Source: Prorocentrum cordatum (lineage: Eukaryota; Sar; Dinophyceae; Prorocentrales; Prorocentraceae). Taken from it: a stretch of 64,000 nucleotides of DNA. The notes below the pieces were generated by a model. That model saw only the letters and a program-made list of their open reading frames with translations. It had not been told where the DNA came from and made no database searches. Below, piece after piece: positions 42,481-52,140 of this stretch (its first letter is position 1; each line of letters opens with the position of its first letter). The stretch covers positions 76,001 to 140,000 of the forward strand of contig CAUYUJ010014627.1 of the NCBI GenBank assembly GCA_963575745.1. Reading direction: 5' to 3'. Both the position numbers and the translations under genes were made by a program.

Positions 42481-42660
42481 CCCCCCTGCTTGCGCGGCTC
42501 CCCCCTGCGTGCGCGCAGCCCTGCAGCTTCCGCGCGGCAGACCGCCAGAGACCGCCCGCGGCCGCCGAGGCCTGGGCCGAGAGCTGGCTTCCCACTGGCG
42601 GGCTCGCGAGGACAGCTTCGATCCGCGCTTCGTGGTCTGAGCCGGAGAGTTGCCCCTCAG
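42481..42660 (+). repeat. Second copy of the segment at 40028-40200
   Basis: Shared words in order are GCGGC, GCGCAGCCCTGCAGC, GCGCGG-AGAC, AGACCGCCCGCG, CCGCCGA-GCCTGGGCCGAGA, CTGGCGGGCTCGCGAGG, and GCCGGAGAGTTGCCCCTC. Confidence 0.7.
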
Positions 42661-42662
42661 AG

Positions 42663-42737
42663 TCCTCCTCTGCTCCACTACCATCCGCCCGACTGGAGAG
42701 TCTCCAGTCGGGCGGGTGGTAGTGGAGCAGAGGAGGA
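42663..42737. repeat. Near-perfect 75 bp palindrome
   Basis: Arms of 37 bp (42663-42699 and 42701-42737) are separated by a single G. They differ at one position (CCATCCGCCC against CCACCCGCCC in the complement). The right arm overlaps the start of the GGTACC-family element. Confidence 0.95.
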
Positions 42738-42896
42738 AAAGGTACCCATACCTCTACACTTCGCCCGTTTTCCCCTTTTGGGGCCTCCTCTGGAGGCCCT
42801 CGTCGCCACTGTTGGATTCGCGTCGAAATTTTGGCCAGAGCGCACCCCAGGAGAGATCCGGGGAATAGCGGTATGGGTACCTTCTGGCCTCCCCAG
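42731..42896 (+). mobile_element. MITE-like element, GGTACC family (copy 3, best preserved)
   Basis: Perfect 14 bp inverted ends AAGGTACCCATACC (42739-42752) and GGTATGGGTACCTT (42870-42883) are flanked by imperfect extensions (GGAGGAAA against GGAGGCCAG in the complement). Core landmarks are TTTTCCCCTTTTGGGGCCTC, CTCGTCGCCACTGTTGGATT, AATTTTGGCCAGAGCGCACC and CAGGAGAGATCCGGGGAATA. Confidence 0.9.
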
Positions 42897-42897
42897 T

Positions 42898-43048
42898 GGA
42901 GGGTGACCCAGATGGGGGGTGAAGAAAAGGGCCCTAGAGGGGCCCTTCAGGGCTCCTTTTGGAGCCAGCTGGTGCCCAAAAAGGGCCCGGAAGCCCTGAA
43001 GGGCTTTTTGACGGCCTTTTTCTTCACCTCCGATTTGGGTCCCCCTCA
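42898..43048. repeat. Foldback element, ~60 bp arms
   Basis: The left end GGAGGGTGACCCAGATGGGG then GGTGAAGAAAAGGGCC pairs with the right end, whose complement is GAGGGGGACCCAAATCGGAG then GTGAAGAAAAAGGCC. A second block CCCTTCAGGGCT occurs inverted as AGCCCTGAAGGG. It directly abuts the GGTACC-family element. Confidence 0.8.
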
Positions 43049-43161
43049 ATTGTAGTACCCGCCCGATCCATGGGGGCCCGGCGCGAAGGCTCGCAGGCGA
43101 TTTGTCCCCCACGATCCCCGAGTGCCGCCCGAAGTGCTTGGCCGCTCAGGGAGAGGGGGGG

Positions 43162-43242
43162 AACCCTGGGATACACCAAGAGGGGGCTGTCCAGACGCAC
43201 TCCGTATCGAGGATGAACGCCCCCCTCGTGTACCCCAGGGTT
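43162..43242. repeat. Hairpin, ~25 bp arms
   Basis: AACCCTGGGATACACCAAGA pairs with CTCGTGTACCCCAGGGTT; loop about 32 bp. Confidence 0.7.
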
Positions 43243-43284
43243 GGGCCCCGAGTTTGTGGTCCAGTAGAAAATCTTCCAGAGCCT

Positions 43285-43424
43285 GGGATAGGTGTCGACA
43301 TATCCCCTGTTACTACCGGTCCTGGAGATCCCTCCAAGCCACGGCTGGAATATGCTCGGAGTGCGCGCACCCCAGAGGAGGTCCAGGGAGTAGCAGTAGG
43401 GGTGCCTCGCACTTTTCCCACGGA
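43285..43424 (+). mobile_element. MITE-like element, GGTACC family (copy 4, diverged)
   Basis: CCACGGCTGGAATATGCTCG, GCGCGCACCCCAGAGGAGGT and GGGAGTAGCAGTAGGGGTGC align with the second half of copies 2 and 3. The left half is much changed. Confidence 0.5.
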
Positions 43425-45560
43425 TGAATCAACAGGGGGCCCTCTGAGATCTGGTGCGATAGGCACCCCTGAGGTGGGCCAACAGCTCAGATGTTCGTTT
43501 GGGGGACTTCCTGGGGCCCACTTGACGGATATGTTCGACTCTAGCTCAAATAGCATTCGACTCCAGTCCGACTCTAGCTCGACTCTACTTCCGCTTAGGT
43601 TCGGTTCAAGTCGACGGGCGTTCGACGCAGCATCGACGCATTGGTGGAGCGAGTGGCTCCAGGAAGGTCTCCAGAGCGAGCACCTCAAACGGGGAGCGGC
43701 GGACCTGAAAGTCGTCCCCACCTGCCGATGGCCCCCTTTTGATTGCCTGCGTGGGTGGGCTGGCCAGTCGATCCGCTGAGCGGTGGGAAGGTTAGTAGCT
43801 CGGCTGGGTGTCTGGTTGGCAGGGTGGCTGGCTAATCTTGCTGGCTGGTCATCTGTTGTCTATTGGCCCATCTGTTGCTTGGGCATGCCGGCCCCTCCGC
43901 TATCCCGCTGCAGCGGCCGCCCCCCAGAGTTGGATTACCAGAAGCACGACGCTGCTTGGCACGACGGACTCCAGCAGCACGACGATGAGCGATACGATAA
44001 TTAGGGACTCCAACGGCACGGCGATATGCGTACGACTGGGACTCCAATTGCACGATCCTCCGCAGCTGGCCCACCTCGCCAACTGCACGAGGGTGACCAA
44101 CACGATGGACTCTTGCAGCAAGATCGGCGACACCTGCCGACATGGTCGACAGCACGAGATGGGCCAACTTGACGGACGTTAGCAGCACGACGCGTGACAC
44201 CACCTGCAGCGCTCTCACCAGCAGCACAACCGCGCGTGCAGCGATGCTCTGGCCAAGTGCTTCTGAGGACCAGGAGTGGCGGGCGGTCGCCAGCAGCACG
44301 ACCATGAGAGGCCCCGACTCCAGCTGTTTTCCCCTCTTCCGACTCCTAACTACTTCGACTCCGGCTCCCGCCACGACGCCAGTGCAGTGACGTGAACCTG
44401 GCTGGCGGCGGGGACCGATTGGCCGCCGACTCTCACTGCACGACCACGTTAAACCCACTTCCCACGACCACTGCCATTGGGACTTCCATCCCGCTATCAC
44501 ACCCCATCCCCGGCCTCCCAAGATCGCGGCCATGGAAGTGTGAAATCAACCCATGACCCCTCCCAGGCCGTTGAGCCGAGGGGCCTACTGGCCATACCGG
44601 TGCACCAGCACCCGCCGCCAGACGCCCAGCGGCCTCCATCCTGGCTGGGGACTACTACTTCGATATGTTCTTCTACCCGCCCTCCGACTTGTGATGCCTT
44701 CCTCTCTGATTCCTCAGTCCTCTGGCACTGTCTGTGGGGCGATCGAAATCTGGACGTGTTTCTATCATTTGCACGTCTACACTGGTATCCTCTATTACCC
44801 TTCAATCTTCCTTGTGTAATATTTCCGTCTGTGCTGGTTCTGTACACTTGGTTGTGTAGATTTGTCGGGGCATGGCACAACGTCATTGCACGCTCCCCCA
44901 AACCATGGATCCATCTACGGGTCCGCCTCATGGCAGTCAACCTGTGGGATGTGCCCGGTGGCCTGGCGCAGCCAGCTTGCTCCTCTTCCTCCTCGTCCTC
45001 CTCGTCATCCTGCCCCCCCCCCCTCCGTCTCATCTTCTCTTCCGTGCTGATTTGTAGGTTTCCCCATCTGGCGATAGGGGTGATTACAAGTCTTCACGCG
45101 TGCCCGCTTCCCCTGTCCTTACATGCGGGCTTTGCCTCGCCTATTGCAGGTCGTCCAGCGCGCTATTTCAGGGTTCAGTGCGATTTCTTCCTCTTTCCTC
45201 ATCTCCCCCCTCGTCCGCGGCAGCCTACTCCATAGTCGCATCTCAAGCGTTGGTATCAGGTCATTGGGGTCTTGATGCGTGAAAAATGCCAGCTGGCTGG
45301 CTGGTTCGATGCATGGCTGGTTGGTGTTTTTCGCGGGCTCGGGAGATCGTGCTCTCAGGAGCGCGTCTCACTTGATGCATTGTCTCCGCCAGGGTCGTTA
45401 ATCGTTTCGTGTGGGGCGTGGCTGCGTAGCTCTTTCGAGATATTGTCGTCTCGGCCGCCTCGTTGTTGTTTTTTTTTCGGAAAAGTGATCGTAGCAATGA
45501 TAGCGCAGACCATTCGAATCTGTTACGATGGATCAACCCCATGAGAGTCGTAACATGGTC
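43425..45560. other. No recognisable gene; GACTC/AGCAGCACGAC words
   Basis: At 43530-43630 TCGACTC/GACTCTAGCTC words recur. From 43945 to 44320 a loose ~40 bp periodicity of CAGCAGCACGAC and GACTCCAAC words is visible. Several frames are open but none is convincing. Confidence 0.4.
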
Positions 45561-45567
45561 TTGTGCT

Positions 45568-45830
45568 ACGGATCGTGGCCTCTGCGAGTGCGGGCCAAAG
45601 GCGTCTTGTGGGGAATCGTGGACTCGGGAACGCGGTCATTGTTTTGTACGAAGGGTCATGACTTCGGGAGCGCGGCCGCTTTTGCTCAAGAGGGAAAACA
45701 GGGACCGATGGCGCTTTTCGTGGTCCATGGAGCATGGGTCCACATATATCATTATCTTGGATCGTGGCCTTGGGAGCGGGGGCCTATAGCTTTTTACGCG
45801 GGATCGCGGGCCCGCATATTTGACGTGCCC
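45568..45830 (+). repeat. Degenerate ~42-50 bp tandem repeat
   Basis: GGATCGTGGCCT, GAATCGTGGACT, GGGTCATGACTT and GGATCGTGGCCT, each followed by G-G-GCGGG-CC-like words, recur at about 45571, 45616, 45653 and 45758. Confidence 0.55.
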
Positions 45831-46829
45831 CAGGGCACTTGCACCCCCTGAGAAGAGAGTGGTTCTTTTCGGGCCAAGGCGAGCCGCGTCAGACCTCGGA
45901 AAATGTAGAATCACCCCGCCACTCGGTCAATGACAAAGCTTGTGCTTTTGAGGAGGCCTCACGAATAAGGTCGGCAACAATCGCCGCTGCCATATTCCAA
46001 CCCATTGAGTTTCTTATGAATGTTGCAGCGTTGAAAATTTGTTATTTCTTATTTGCGCTGATGGGGGCCATGCCGCTCAGCTGCTCAAGCCTCGTCTGCG
46101 CAAAGTGGTGGCCACCTCTGAGGGTGCCAGCGTACTTTGACCGAGGTGCCCATGCGCAAGTGTGCGTCCGGCCAAGGCTACGTGCGTGAGCATACGAAGG
46201 GCACGCACGCGAACACATCGAAGCCTGCGCAGAAAAAGAGCGCGCGTTAGGTCGTCTTGGCTCAGGCCCCGCTGTAGGTGTGCGCGCCGCCTCCAGCCGG
46301 CGAGCCGTGTTTGGCACGCCGGCGCGGGGGCCACAGCTAGGTCGACGAGATCGATGCACATCCGTTGTTCCAGCCCAGGGCCCATCCTCAGACCAGGAGC
46401 GGTGCATACGCCCTGGGCCAGGGATGGAAGGTGACACATCTGTGTAAGCATAATCTTTCGACGGTCCGCGCCGACCGTCGAACGTTCAAGTTTATGCAGT
46501 TTCTCGCTTAACTGAGAAAAACGCATCCGCACAGCTCCTGGCCCCAGGGTTGCCCTGACCAGGGGCGGGGCCGACTCTTGGCCCGGCCTGGTCCTGCCCA
46601 CTTCTGCCGATCCGACGTGCCCACCAGTTTTTATTTGCCGAAGGTCGATGCCGGGGCCGCACGGCATTGGCCCGACCAGGTGCAGCGGATGTGCAAGTAC
46701 CCAGCGATCCGATGGCGTGTTTTTTTCAATGCGGGGTCCCGGGAAGCCTCGACGCATTTCCCGGGGCCGGCGGCGCCGTTTTAGGACGGTCCCGGGGCCG
46801 GGCGAGGGCGCCTATCCAGAGGCCGAGAA
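45831..46829. other. No recognisable gene
   Basis: Overlapping open frames on both strands; no domain, repeat or RNA is recognised. Confidence 0.4.
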
Positions 46830-47236
46830 TTGCGAAAGACCTCCGCCGTGATCCTTTCGAGACGTGGGATCTCTGGGTATACAGATGGAGCTCGTCGTCG
46901 GAACGGCTCTGGCGATGGAGGCCCTGCAGGCCGCCCCGCAGCGGCCGACGCCGGCCTCCCGCGCGAGGCCCTCGCTATCGCCGGCCCACGCGATGTCCGA
47001 TGCCCGCGCCCTGCGCCAGGCCTCCTCGCCCCTGCGGGGGGCCACGGCCCCGAGCCGCCCGGGCCCCGCGCGGCTGAGCTCCTCGCCGCAGGGGGCAGCG
47101 TACCCAGCGTCCCCTGGCGTCCCGTGGGGCGGCGGCGGACTTCGGAGGAGGAAGAGGCATCGACACTGAGATCCTGGCGATTCAACTCTTCGAGCGGGGC
47201 GTTTGCGCCCTGTTTCGGGCCCCGGGGCCCTCACAG

Positions 47237-48862
47237 ATGGATCCTTCTCCAAAAGTGGCGCAGAAGATGGGGTCCGGGGATCCAGTCATGATTTTCCACA
47301 AAGTCTACATTTTTTCGAGACGCCAGATCTCAGTGGAGGCACCGATGCTGCTACCCTTCCCCCCATTTTCGCCTTCTGGTGGGCCTCCTCGGAGACCCTT
47401 GTCGCCACGGCCGGATTCTGGTGCGATGGCACCCCGGGAGAAGTCCTGGGAGCAGCGGTGCCGGCAAGGTTTGGGTTCCCCAGGACTGGCCGCGGTGGTG
47501 TGTCGGCCTGCGCAGCAGCCTGCGCCTCTGGCGGCGCCCGCTGTGGCACACCTGGCGCCGAATGCCGCAGCCAGCCCCGCCAGGGCGCACTCGCCGGTGA
47601 GGCTCGCCGCAGTACGAGCTTCTCAGCCTCCAACGCGCCAGGTTTCGCACGGGCGGTCTCCGGTGCGGCAGGTGGCGCGGGTAGCCAGCCAGGCTCACGT
47701 GGACAACAGCCGTCCGCCAGCGCAGCCTGCTGGCGGTGACCCTCAGCCTGCGCCCACGGCCGGTGCCGAGCGCTTCGTCTGGCCAGAGAGGCCGACAGTG
47801 CCGGCGTCCTGGTGCTCGGCGGCCGGGCTGACGCCGCTGCAGGCCTGCCGCGTGCGCCGCGCCGCGCCCAGCCAGCAGCTCGCCGCGGCGCCATTGCGCG
47901 GCGGCGTGGCAGGCCTTCCCGATGCCAGGGCGTCCACCGCTGGGGCGCTGGAGAAGCCGGGGCAGCCGAGCGGGTGTGCGGCGGCGGGCTGCGGGGGCTC
48001 GTGCGCTTCGACGTGCGCCGGAGGGAGCTCCGCCGAGACCGCCGCGGTGGCCCCAGCGGCGGCGCCCGAGGTGCGCGTGGCCGGGCCCGCGGCGGGGCGG
48101 GTGCCCCCGTGGGCGCCAGACTGCTCCGATGGCGAGCTCTTCGAGGAGGCGCGGCGCGTGCTGCGAGGTCTGGTGGCCCCGGAGCTCCTGGACCGGCTGA
48201 CCCGGCGCGACATCGTGGCCCTCCTGGCCGCGTCGGCCAGCGAGCCAGCGGCCCAGTGCGAGGCGGGCGCGGAGCCCGAGCCAGCGCCAGGGCCAGACGC
48301 GGACTCCTTCGCCCCGCCGGACGGGGCGCCCGGGGACGATCCGGCGTCGCAGGATGCAAGGCAGCCCATCGAGAGCGACGGCGGTGCCTGCGGGAGGCAC
48401 TGGGAGAGCTCGGCGGCGGCGGGCGACGGCATCAAGGCGTGCGTGCGAGTGCGGCCGATGACGGCCGAGGAGCGCTCAACGGGCTGGCTGGAGACTGCCT
48501 CCTGCAGGGCGCAGTGCGCGGAGGCGCTGCAGCTCGCCAACGAGCTCGGCCGGACCCGTGCCGAGGAGCTGGCTCTCGCCGCCCGCGCGGACGCGGACGG
48601 CCTGCGCGCTCTGGCCGCCCTGGGCGCCACGGAGGCGGGCGCGGCAGACGGGCAGCCGCCGCCGCCGCCGCTGGACTGCGAGCGCGCGCGGCGGCTGGCG
48701 CGCAACGAGGAGTCGAATACAGTCGAGCATCTGATAAAGAAACCTCCGCCCGAAAAGCTGGACCAGCGTTTCTGTAACCAATTTGTCGGAAAGCTGGCCC
48801 AGTTTTTTGAGCACGTTCGCCCCTCCATCCTCAACGACAGAAATTTGCCCATGCTTGCTTGA
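47237..48862 (+). CDS. Unknown Ala/Pro-rich open frame with kinesin-start-like motif
   Basis: This 541-codon frame is the longest plus-strand frame not explained by simple repeats. I do not recognise the protein as a whole. Its first ~80 codons lie over a GGTACC-family MITE (47334-47483), so the true start is probably later or on another exon. The middle is rich in Ala, Pro and Arg. About residues 295-330 form a likely helix (DCSDGELFEEARRVLRGL, then LLDRLTRRDIVALLAA). About residues 396-412 read GIKACVRVRPMTAEERS, very like the first strand of a kinesin motor (usually VxVCVRVRP), but no P-loop or other motor motif follows. The frame continues with a long helix-forming Ala/Glu/Leu segment and ends QFFEHVRPSILNDRNLPMLA. 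It may be one exon of a larger gene or a relic. Confidence 0.35.
   Translation: MDPSPKVAQKMGSGDPVMIFHKVYIFSRRQISVEAPMLLPFPPFSPSGGPPRRPLSPRPDSGAMAPREKSWEQRCRQGLGSPGLAAVVCRPAQQPAPLAAPAVAHLAPNAAASPARAHSPVRLAAVRASQPPTRQVSHGRSPVRQVARVASQAHVDNSRPPAQPAGGDPQPAPTAGAERFVWPERPTVPASWCSAAGLTPLQACRVRRAAPSQQLAAAPLRGGVAGLPDARASTAGALEKPGQPSGCAAAGCGGSCASTCAGGSSAETAAVAPAAAPEVRVAGPAAGRVPPWAPDCSDGELFEEARRVLRGLVAPELLDRLTRRDIVALLAASASEPAAQCEAGAEPEPAPGPDADSFAPPDGAPGDDPASQDARQPIESDGGACGRHWESSAAAGDGIKACVRVRPMTAEERSTGWLETASCRAQCAEALQLANELGRTRAEELALAARADADGLRALAALGATEAGAADGQPPPPPLDCERARRLARNEESNTVEHLIKKPPPEKLDQRFCNQFVGKLAQFFEHVRPSILNDRNLPMLA
47334..47483 (+). mobile_element. MITE-like element, GGTACC family (copy 5)
   Basis: It starts TGGAGGCACCGATGCTGCTA and ends GGTTTGGGTTCCCCAG. 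Landmarks are CCTTGTCGCCACGGCCGGAT and CACCCCGGGAGAAGTCCTGG. The ends GGCACCGATGCTGCTACCC and GGGAGCAGCGGTGCC are inverted. Confidence 0.75.
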
Positions 48863-49088
48863 AGAAACTTATTGGGAGCTGGCCCTGAGGTTTTACATGC
48901 TCAGTTTCTTGATCACATTTCCGGATGTCGGGGATCGACTACAGAATTCATCTACCCCAGGATAGATCTGTGCGTCGAATCTACGAACAATGTGTGGAAG
49001 GATCCGTGTGCATCTGCGAGCACTTTCTTGCGTACTTGCCTCGTAGATTCGGCGCGGGACGCAGTTCTGGGGCACATCGATGCCGTAG

Positions 49089-49304
49089 TCGATCCCCCAC
49101 TGGGAGGAGAGGCTGAGGCAGCTGGCCGAGGGGGCCCAGCGCCTGCTGCAGCAGGCGCGCGGCTTCGCCGCAGCCGACGAGCCTGCCGCAGGCGGCGGCG
49201 CGCCGAGGGGCGGCTGCGTGCCCAGGATTGGCCGGGCGGGCCTGGGGGCTCAAGGACAGATCGTTGTGGAGCGTTTCGGAGCTCGAAGGTCGGCGGGCGC
49301 ATAA
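49089..49304 (+). CDS. Possible exon, amphipathic helix, unknown
   Basis: The 71-codon frame has no ATG. It reads HWEERLRQLAEGAQRLLQQA and then ARGFAAADEP, a clear heptad-like helix, and ends QIVVERFGARRSAGA before TAA at 49302. Composition resembles the open frame at 47237-48862, so it could be a further exon of the same gene. No splice site is certain. Confidence 0.25.
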   Translation, partial: SIPHWEERLRQLAEGAQRLLQQARGFAAADEPAAGGGAPRGGCVPRIGRAGLGAQGQIVVERFGARRSAGA

Positions 49305-49387
49305 ATTCAGCAGGCACCGACCGTCCCGGCATTCCTATAGGCCTACCTCGACATGCTCTTAAGACCAAGCAGTGTTCTAAGAACGAA

Positions 49388-50338
49388 AATTATCCCAGTG
49401 CGACCCTACCTAGGAGTTGGAGCATTTAGGAAAGCACACTACATCTACACCGGCAGTTACATGTACATCTACACCTGCATGTACATCAACATCAACATCA
49501 ACAACGAGACTCACATCTACATCTACGTCTACGTCTACATCTACATCTACACCTACGCTCGGCTACGCTGTGTTGTGCTAGGCTATGCTATGCTATGCTA
49601 TGATGCGCTATGCTATGATATGCTATGCTATGCTGCGCTATGACATGCTATGCTATGCTGCGCTATGCTATGCTATGCTAGGCTACGATATGCTATGATA
49701 TGCTGCGCCATGCTATGATATGCTAGGCTATGCTATGATATGCTGCGCTATGCTATGCGAGGACATGTTATGCTAGGCGGTGCTATGATATGCTATGATG
49801 CGCTGTGCGATGCTATGCTATGCTATGCTATGCTATGCTATGCTGCGCTATGCTATGATCTGATATGATATGTTATGCTGAACTATGCTATGCGATGATA
49901 TGTTTGGCTATGCTATGCTATGATATGCTGTGCTAATGCTGCGCTAAGCTAAGGTAAGTCCAGCTATGCTAGGCTAGGCTAAGCTAAGCCAAGCTAAGCT
50001 AAGCTAAGCTATGCTAAACGAAACTAAGCTAGCCTAAGATGATATAAGCTAAGCTAAGCTAAGCAAAGCTAAGCTACGCTAGGCAAAGCTAAGCTAAGCT
50101 AAGCTAAGCTAAGCTAAGCTAAGATGGGATAAGCTAAGCTAAGCTAAGCTAGGCTAAGCTTAGCTAAGCTAAGCTAAGCTGAGCTTAGCTAAGCTAAGCT
50201 AGGCTGGGTGAACCCAGGGGGCGCAACTGGGGGAACCGCGGGGCGGGGACTGGGGGAACCGCCCGGGGCGTTTTGCACTGCCCGGCCCCTTGAAGCAAAC
50301 GAAGTAAGAGCACTCTAGGCAGAGCCTAGGTAGGGAAC
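49388..50338 (+). repeat. Composite satellite unit 1 (GCTAT then GCTAA arrays)
   Basis: The unit begins ATTATCCCAGTGCGACCCTA and ends AGGCAGAGCCTAGGTAGGGA. Between are CATCTACA/ACATCAAC words (49430-49560), a GCTATGCTAT pentanucleotide array (about 49568-49970), a GCTAAGCTAA array (about 49975-50205) and a GGGGGAACCGC-rich end (50216-50280). Confidence 0.85.
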
Positions 50339-50372
50339 AATTATCCCAGTGCGACCCTACCTAGGAGTTGGA
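50320..50372. repeat. Hairpin at the unit junction
   Basis: CCTAGGTAGGG and CCCTACCTAGG are perfect 11 bp arms around AACAATTATCCCAGTGCGA. A smaller CTAGGCAGAGCCTAG hairpin lies just before. Confidence 0.85.
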
Positions 50373-50905
50373 ACCCCTAGGAAAGCAACATTAGTAGTAA
50401 CAGTAACGCTAAGCTAAAGCTAAGCTAAAGCTAAGCTAAAGCTAAGCCACAGCTAAGATAAAGTTAAGCTAAAGCTAAGCTAAAGCTAAGCTAAAGCTAA
50501 GTTAAAGCTAAGCTAAAGCTGAGCAGCAGCTAAGCTAAAGCTAAGCTACAGCTAAGCTAACGCTAAGCTAAAGCTAAGCTAAAGCTAAGATAAAGCTAAG
50601 CTAAAGCTAAGCTAAAGCTAAGCTACAGCTAAGCTCAAGCTAAGCTAAAGCTAAGCTAAAGCTAAGCTAAAGCTAAGCTAAACGCTAAGCGAAAAGCTAA
50701 GCGAAACGCTAAGCTAAAGCTAAGCTACAGCTAAGCTAAAGCTAAGCTAAAGCTAAGCTAAAGCTAATGCTAAAGCTAAAGCTCCCAGGGGACTGGGGGG
50801 AACCGCTCCAAGGGGACTGGGGGAACCGCCCGGGGCGCTTTGCACTGCCCGGCACCTTTAAGCTAAGAGAGTAAGAACCCTTCTAGGCAGAGCCTAGGTA
50901 GGGAA
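50339..50905 (+). repeat. Composite satellite unit 2 (GCTAAAGCTAA array)
   Basis: It starts with the same 33 bp as unit 1 (ATTATCCCAGTGCGACCCTA and onwards) and ends with the same GGGGGAACCGCCCGGGGCG and GGCAGAGCCTAGGTAGGGAA. Its array is an 11-mer (GCTAAAGCTAA) rather than a pentamer. Confidence 0.85.
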
Positions 50906-51257
50906 CCTTCTTAGAACATCAAGCCGATGAGTTCAAAAAAGACAGCCCCAGCCAGAATTATTTGGATAACATTTCGTGCGAACCACGAGAGGTTCTTAGA
51001 ACATTCTTTGGTGGGCCTATAGCCCAGCCAGGACGCCTCGCCTTTGCTTGAGCAATAGGGGGCGATCACTGGTGGGGGCAGCGAGGGCTTCCGAAAAGGG
51101 GTCCTTCAGGGCCCTCAAGGTTGCCCTCTCGGGGCCTCGAAGGGGGGCCTCTAGGGCCCAACAAGGGCACCTTTCCTCCCCCCCCCCATGTATCGCCACC
51201 CGCTAACCCCCATTCAGCGTTGCCCAAGGAGGGCAGACAACTGCGTGAATATATTTT
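50906..51257. other. No recognisable gene; short inverted words
   Basis: TTCTTAGAAC occurs at about 50909 and 50995, and the nearly identical TTCTAAGAAC flanks the left edge of the satellite at about 49375. No coding feature. Confidence 0.5.
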
Positions 51258-51370
51258 CTCGGAGGTCCGCGCTGATGTTTGGGATCAGAGTCAGGCCCCC
51301 CGTGGCGCGCTCCGCGCTCCAGGAAGGGGGGGTCAGCGCCGATCCAGGAAACCAGCGCGGACCTCGAGGA
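51258..51370. mobile_element. Foldback element, CGGAGGTCCGCGCGGA family (copy 4)
   Basis: The left CTCGGAGGTCCGCGCTGATG pairs with the complement of the right end, CTCGAGGTCCGCGCTGGTTT. The centre carries GGCGCGCTCCGCGCTCC. Confidence 0.78.
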
Positions 51371-51559
51371 AGTTCTTCACGCTTTGCGTATCCCTGCCAG
51401 CCCACCCAGAAACGTTTCCCAGGCAGCTGACGGGAAAAGAGACGAAGAGACGCACATAGTGAAGCAAAGTGGGCAACCAGGCTGAACAGAGAGATCTTTG
51501 GGAGCAATGGGATAGCCTTGGAGGGCTCTTCGGGCCATCCCTGGGGCCCGCGGGGGGGC

Positions 51560-52140
51560 GATGGGAGAAGGAGGAGGAGGAGGCAATCCGCCTCTTGGGG
51601 CACTCGTGGGACGCTCTTGGGGCGCTCTTGGGCGCTGTTGTGGCCGTCTTGCGGCCGTCTTGGGGCCCCCTTGGAGCTCTCTTGGGGCCCTCTTGGGAGC
51701 CCTGGAAGGCCTCTTGAGGCCATCTTGGAGGCTATTGATCAAGAGGGTCTTCGATTTGCATCCCAGAAATCACCTCTTGGGGCCATCTTGGGGCGCTCTT
51801 GGGCCGCTCTTGGGCGCTCTTGGGGCCGTCTGGGGGTCCGCTTGGGCCCCTCTTGGGTCTTTCTTGGGTCTTCTTGGGGCCATCTTGATGCCGCAAAAAC
51901 GCATCGGAAACGAAAAGGCGAGAGGGCACAAACCATTGTTTTTGTTGTATGTTTGAAGTGGTGTGGGCCTCTTGGGGTGTCCTGATGGGGGCTCCGAGAG
52001 CACTTGGAACCATTTTGTAGCCCTCGTCGGGCCTTTTGGAGGAATGTCGGAAGCTATCCTGAACCATCGTCGGCTATTTTGAGCCATCTTGGAGGCCACC
52101 TTGGGCTACTTTAGGCCCTCTTGGGCCATATTGGGCCGAT
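51560..52140 (+). repeat. TCTTGGGGCCG short tandem repeat
   Basis: A 12-15 bp unit (CTCTTGGGGCGCTCTTGGG and variants) repeats loosely in two blocks, 51585-51730 and 51765-51895, and again at 52080-52140. The minus-strand Pro/Arg/Lys-rich frames (PKSAPRWPQE-like) are shadows of this period. Confidence 0.8.

Noticed and set aside
47286-48852. Two or three minus-strand frames of 350-370 codons opposite the 541-codon frame.
   Set aside because: The plus frame has more protein-like helices and motifs. The minus frames mirror its codon bias.
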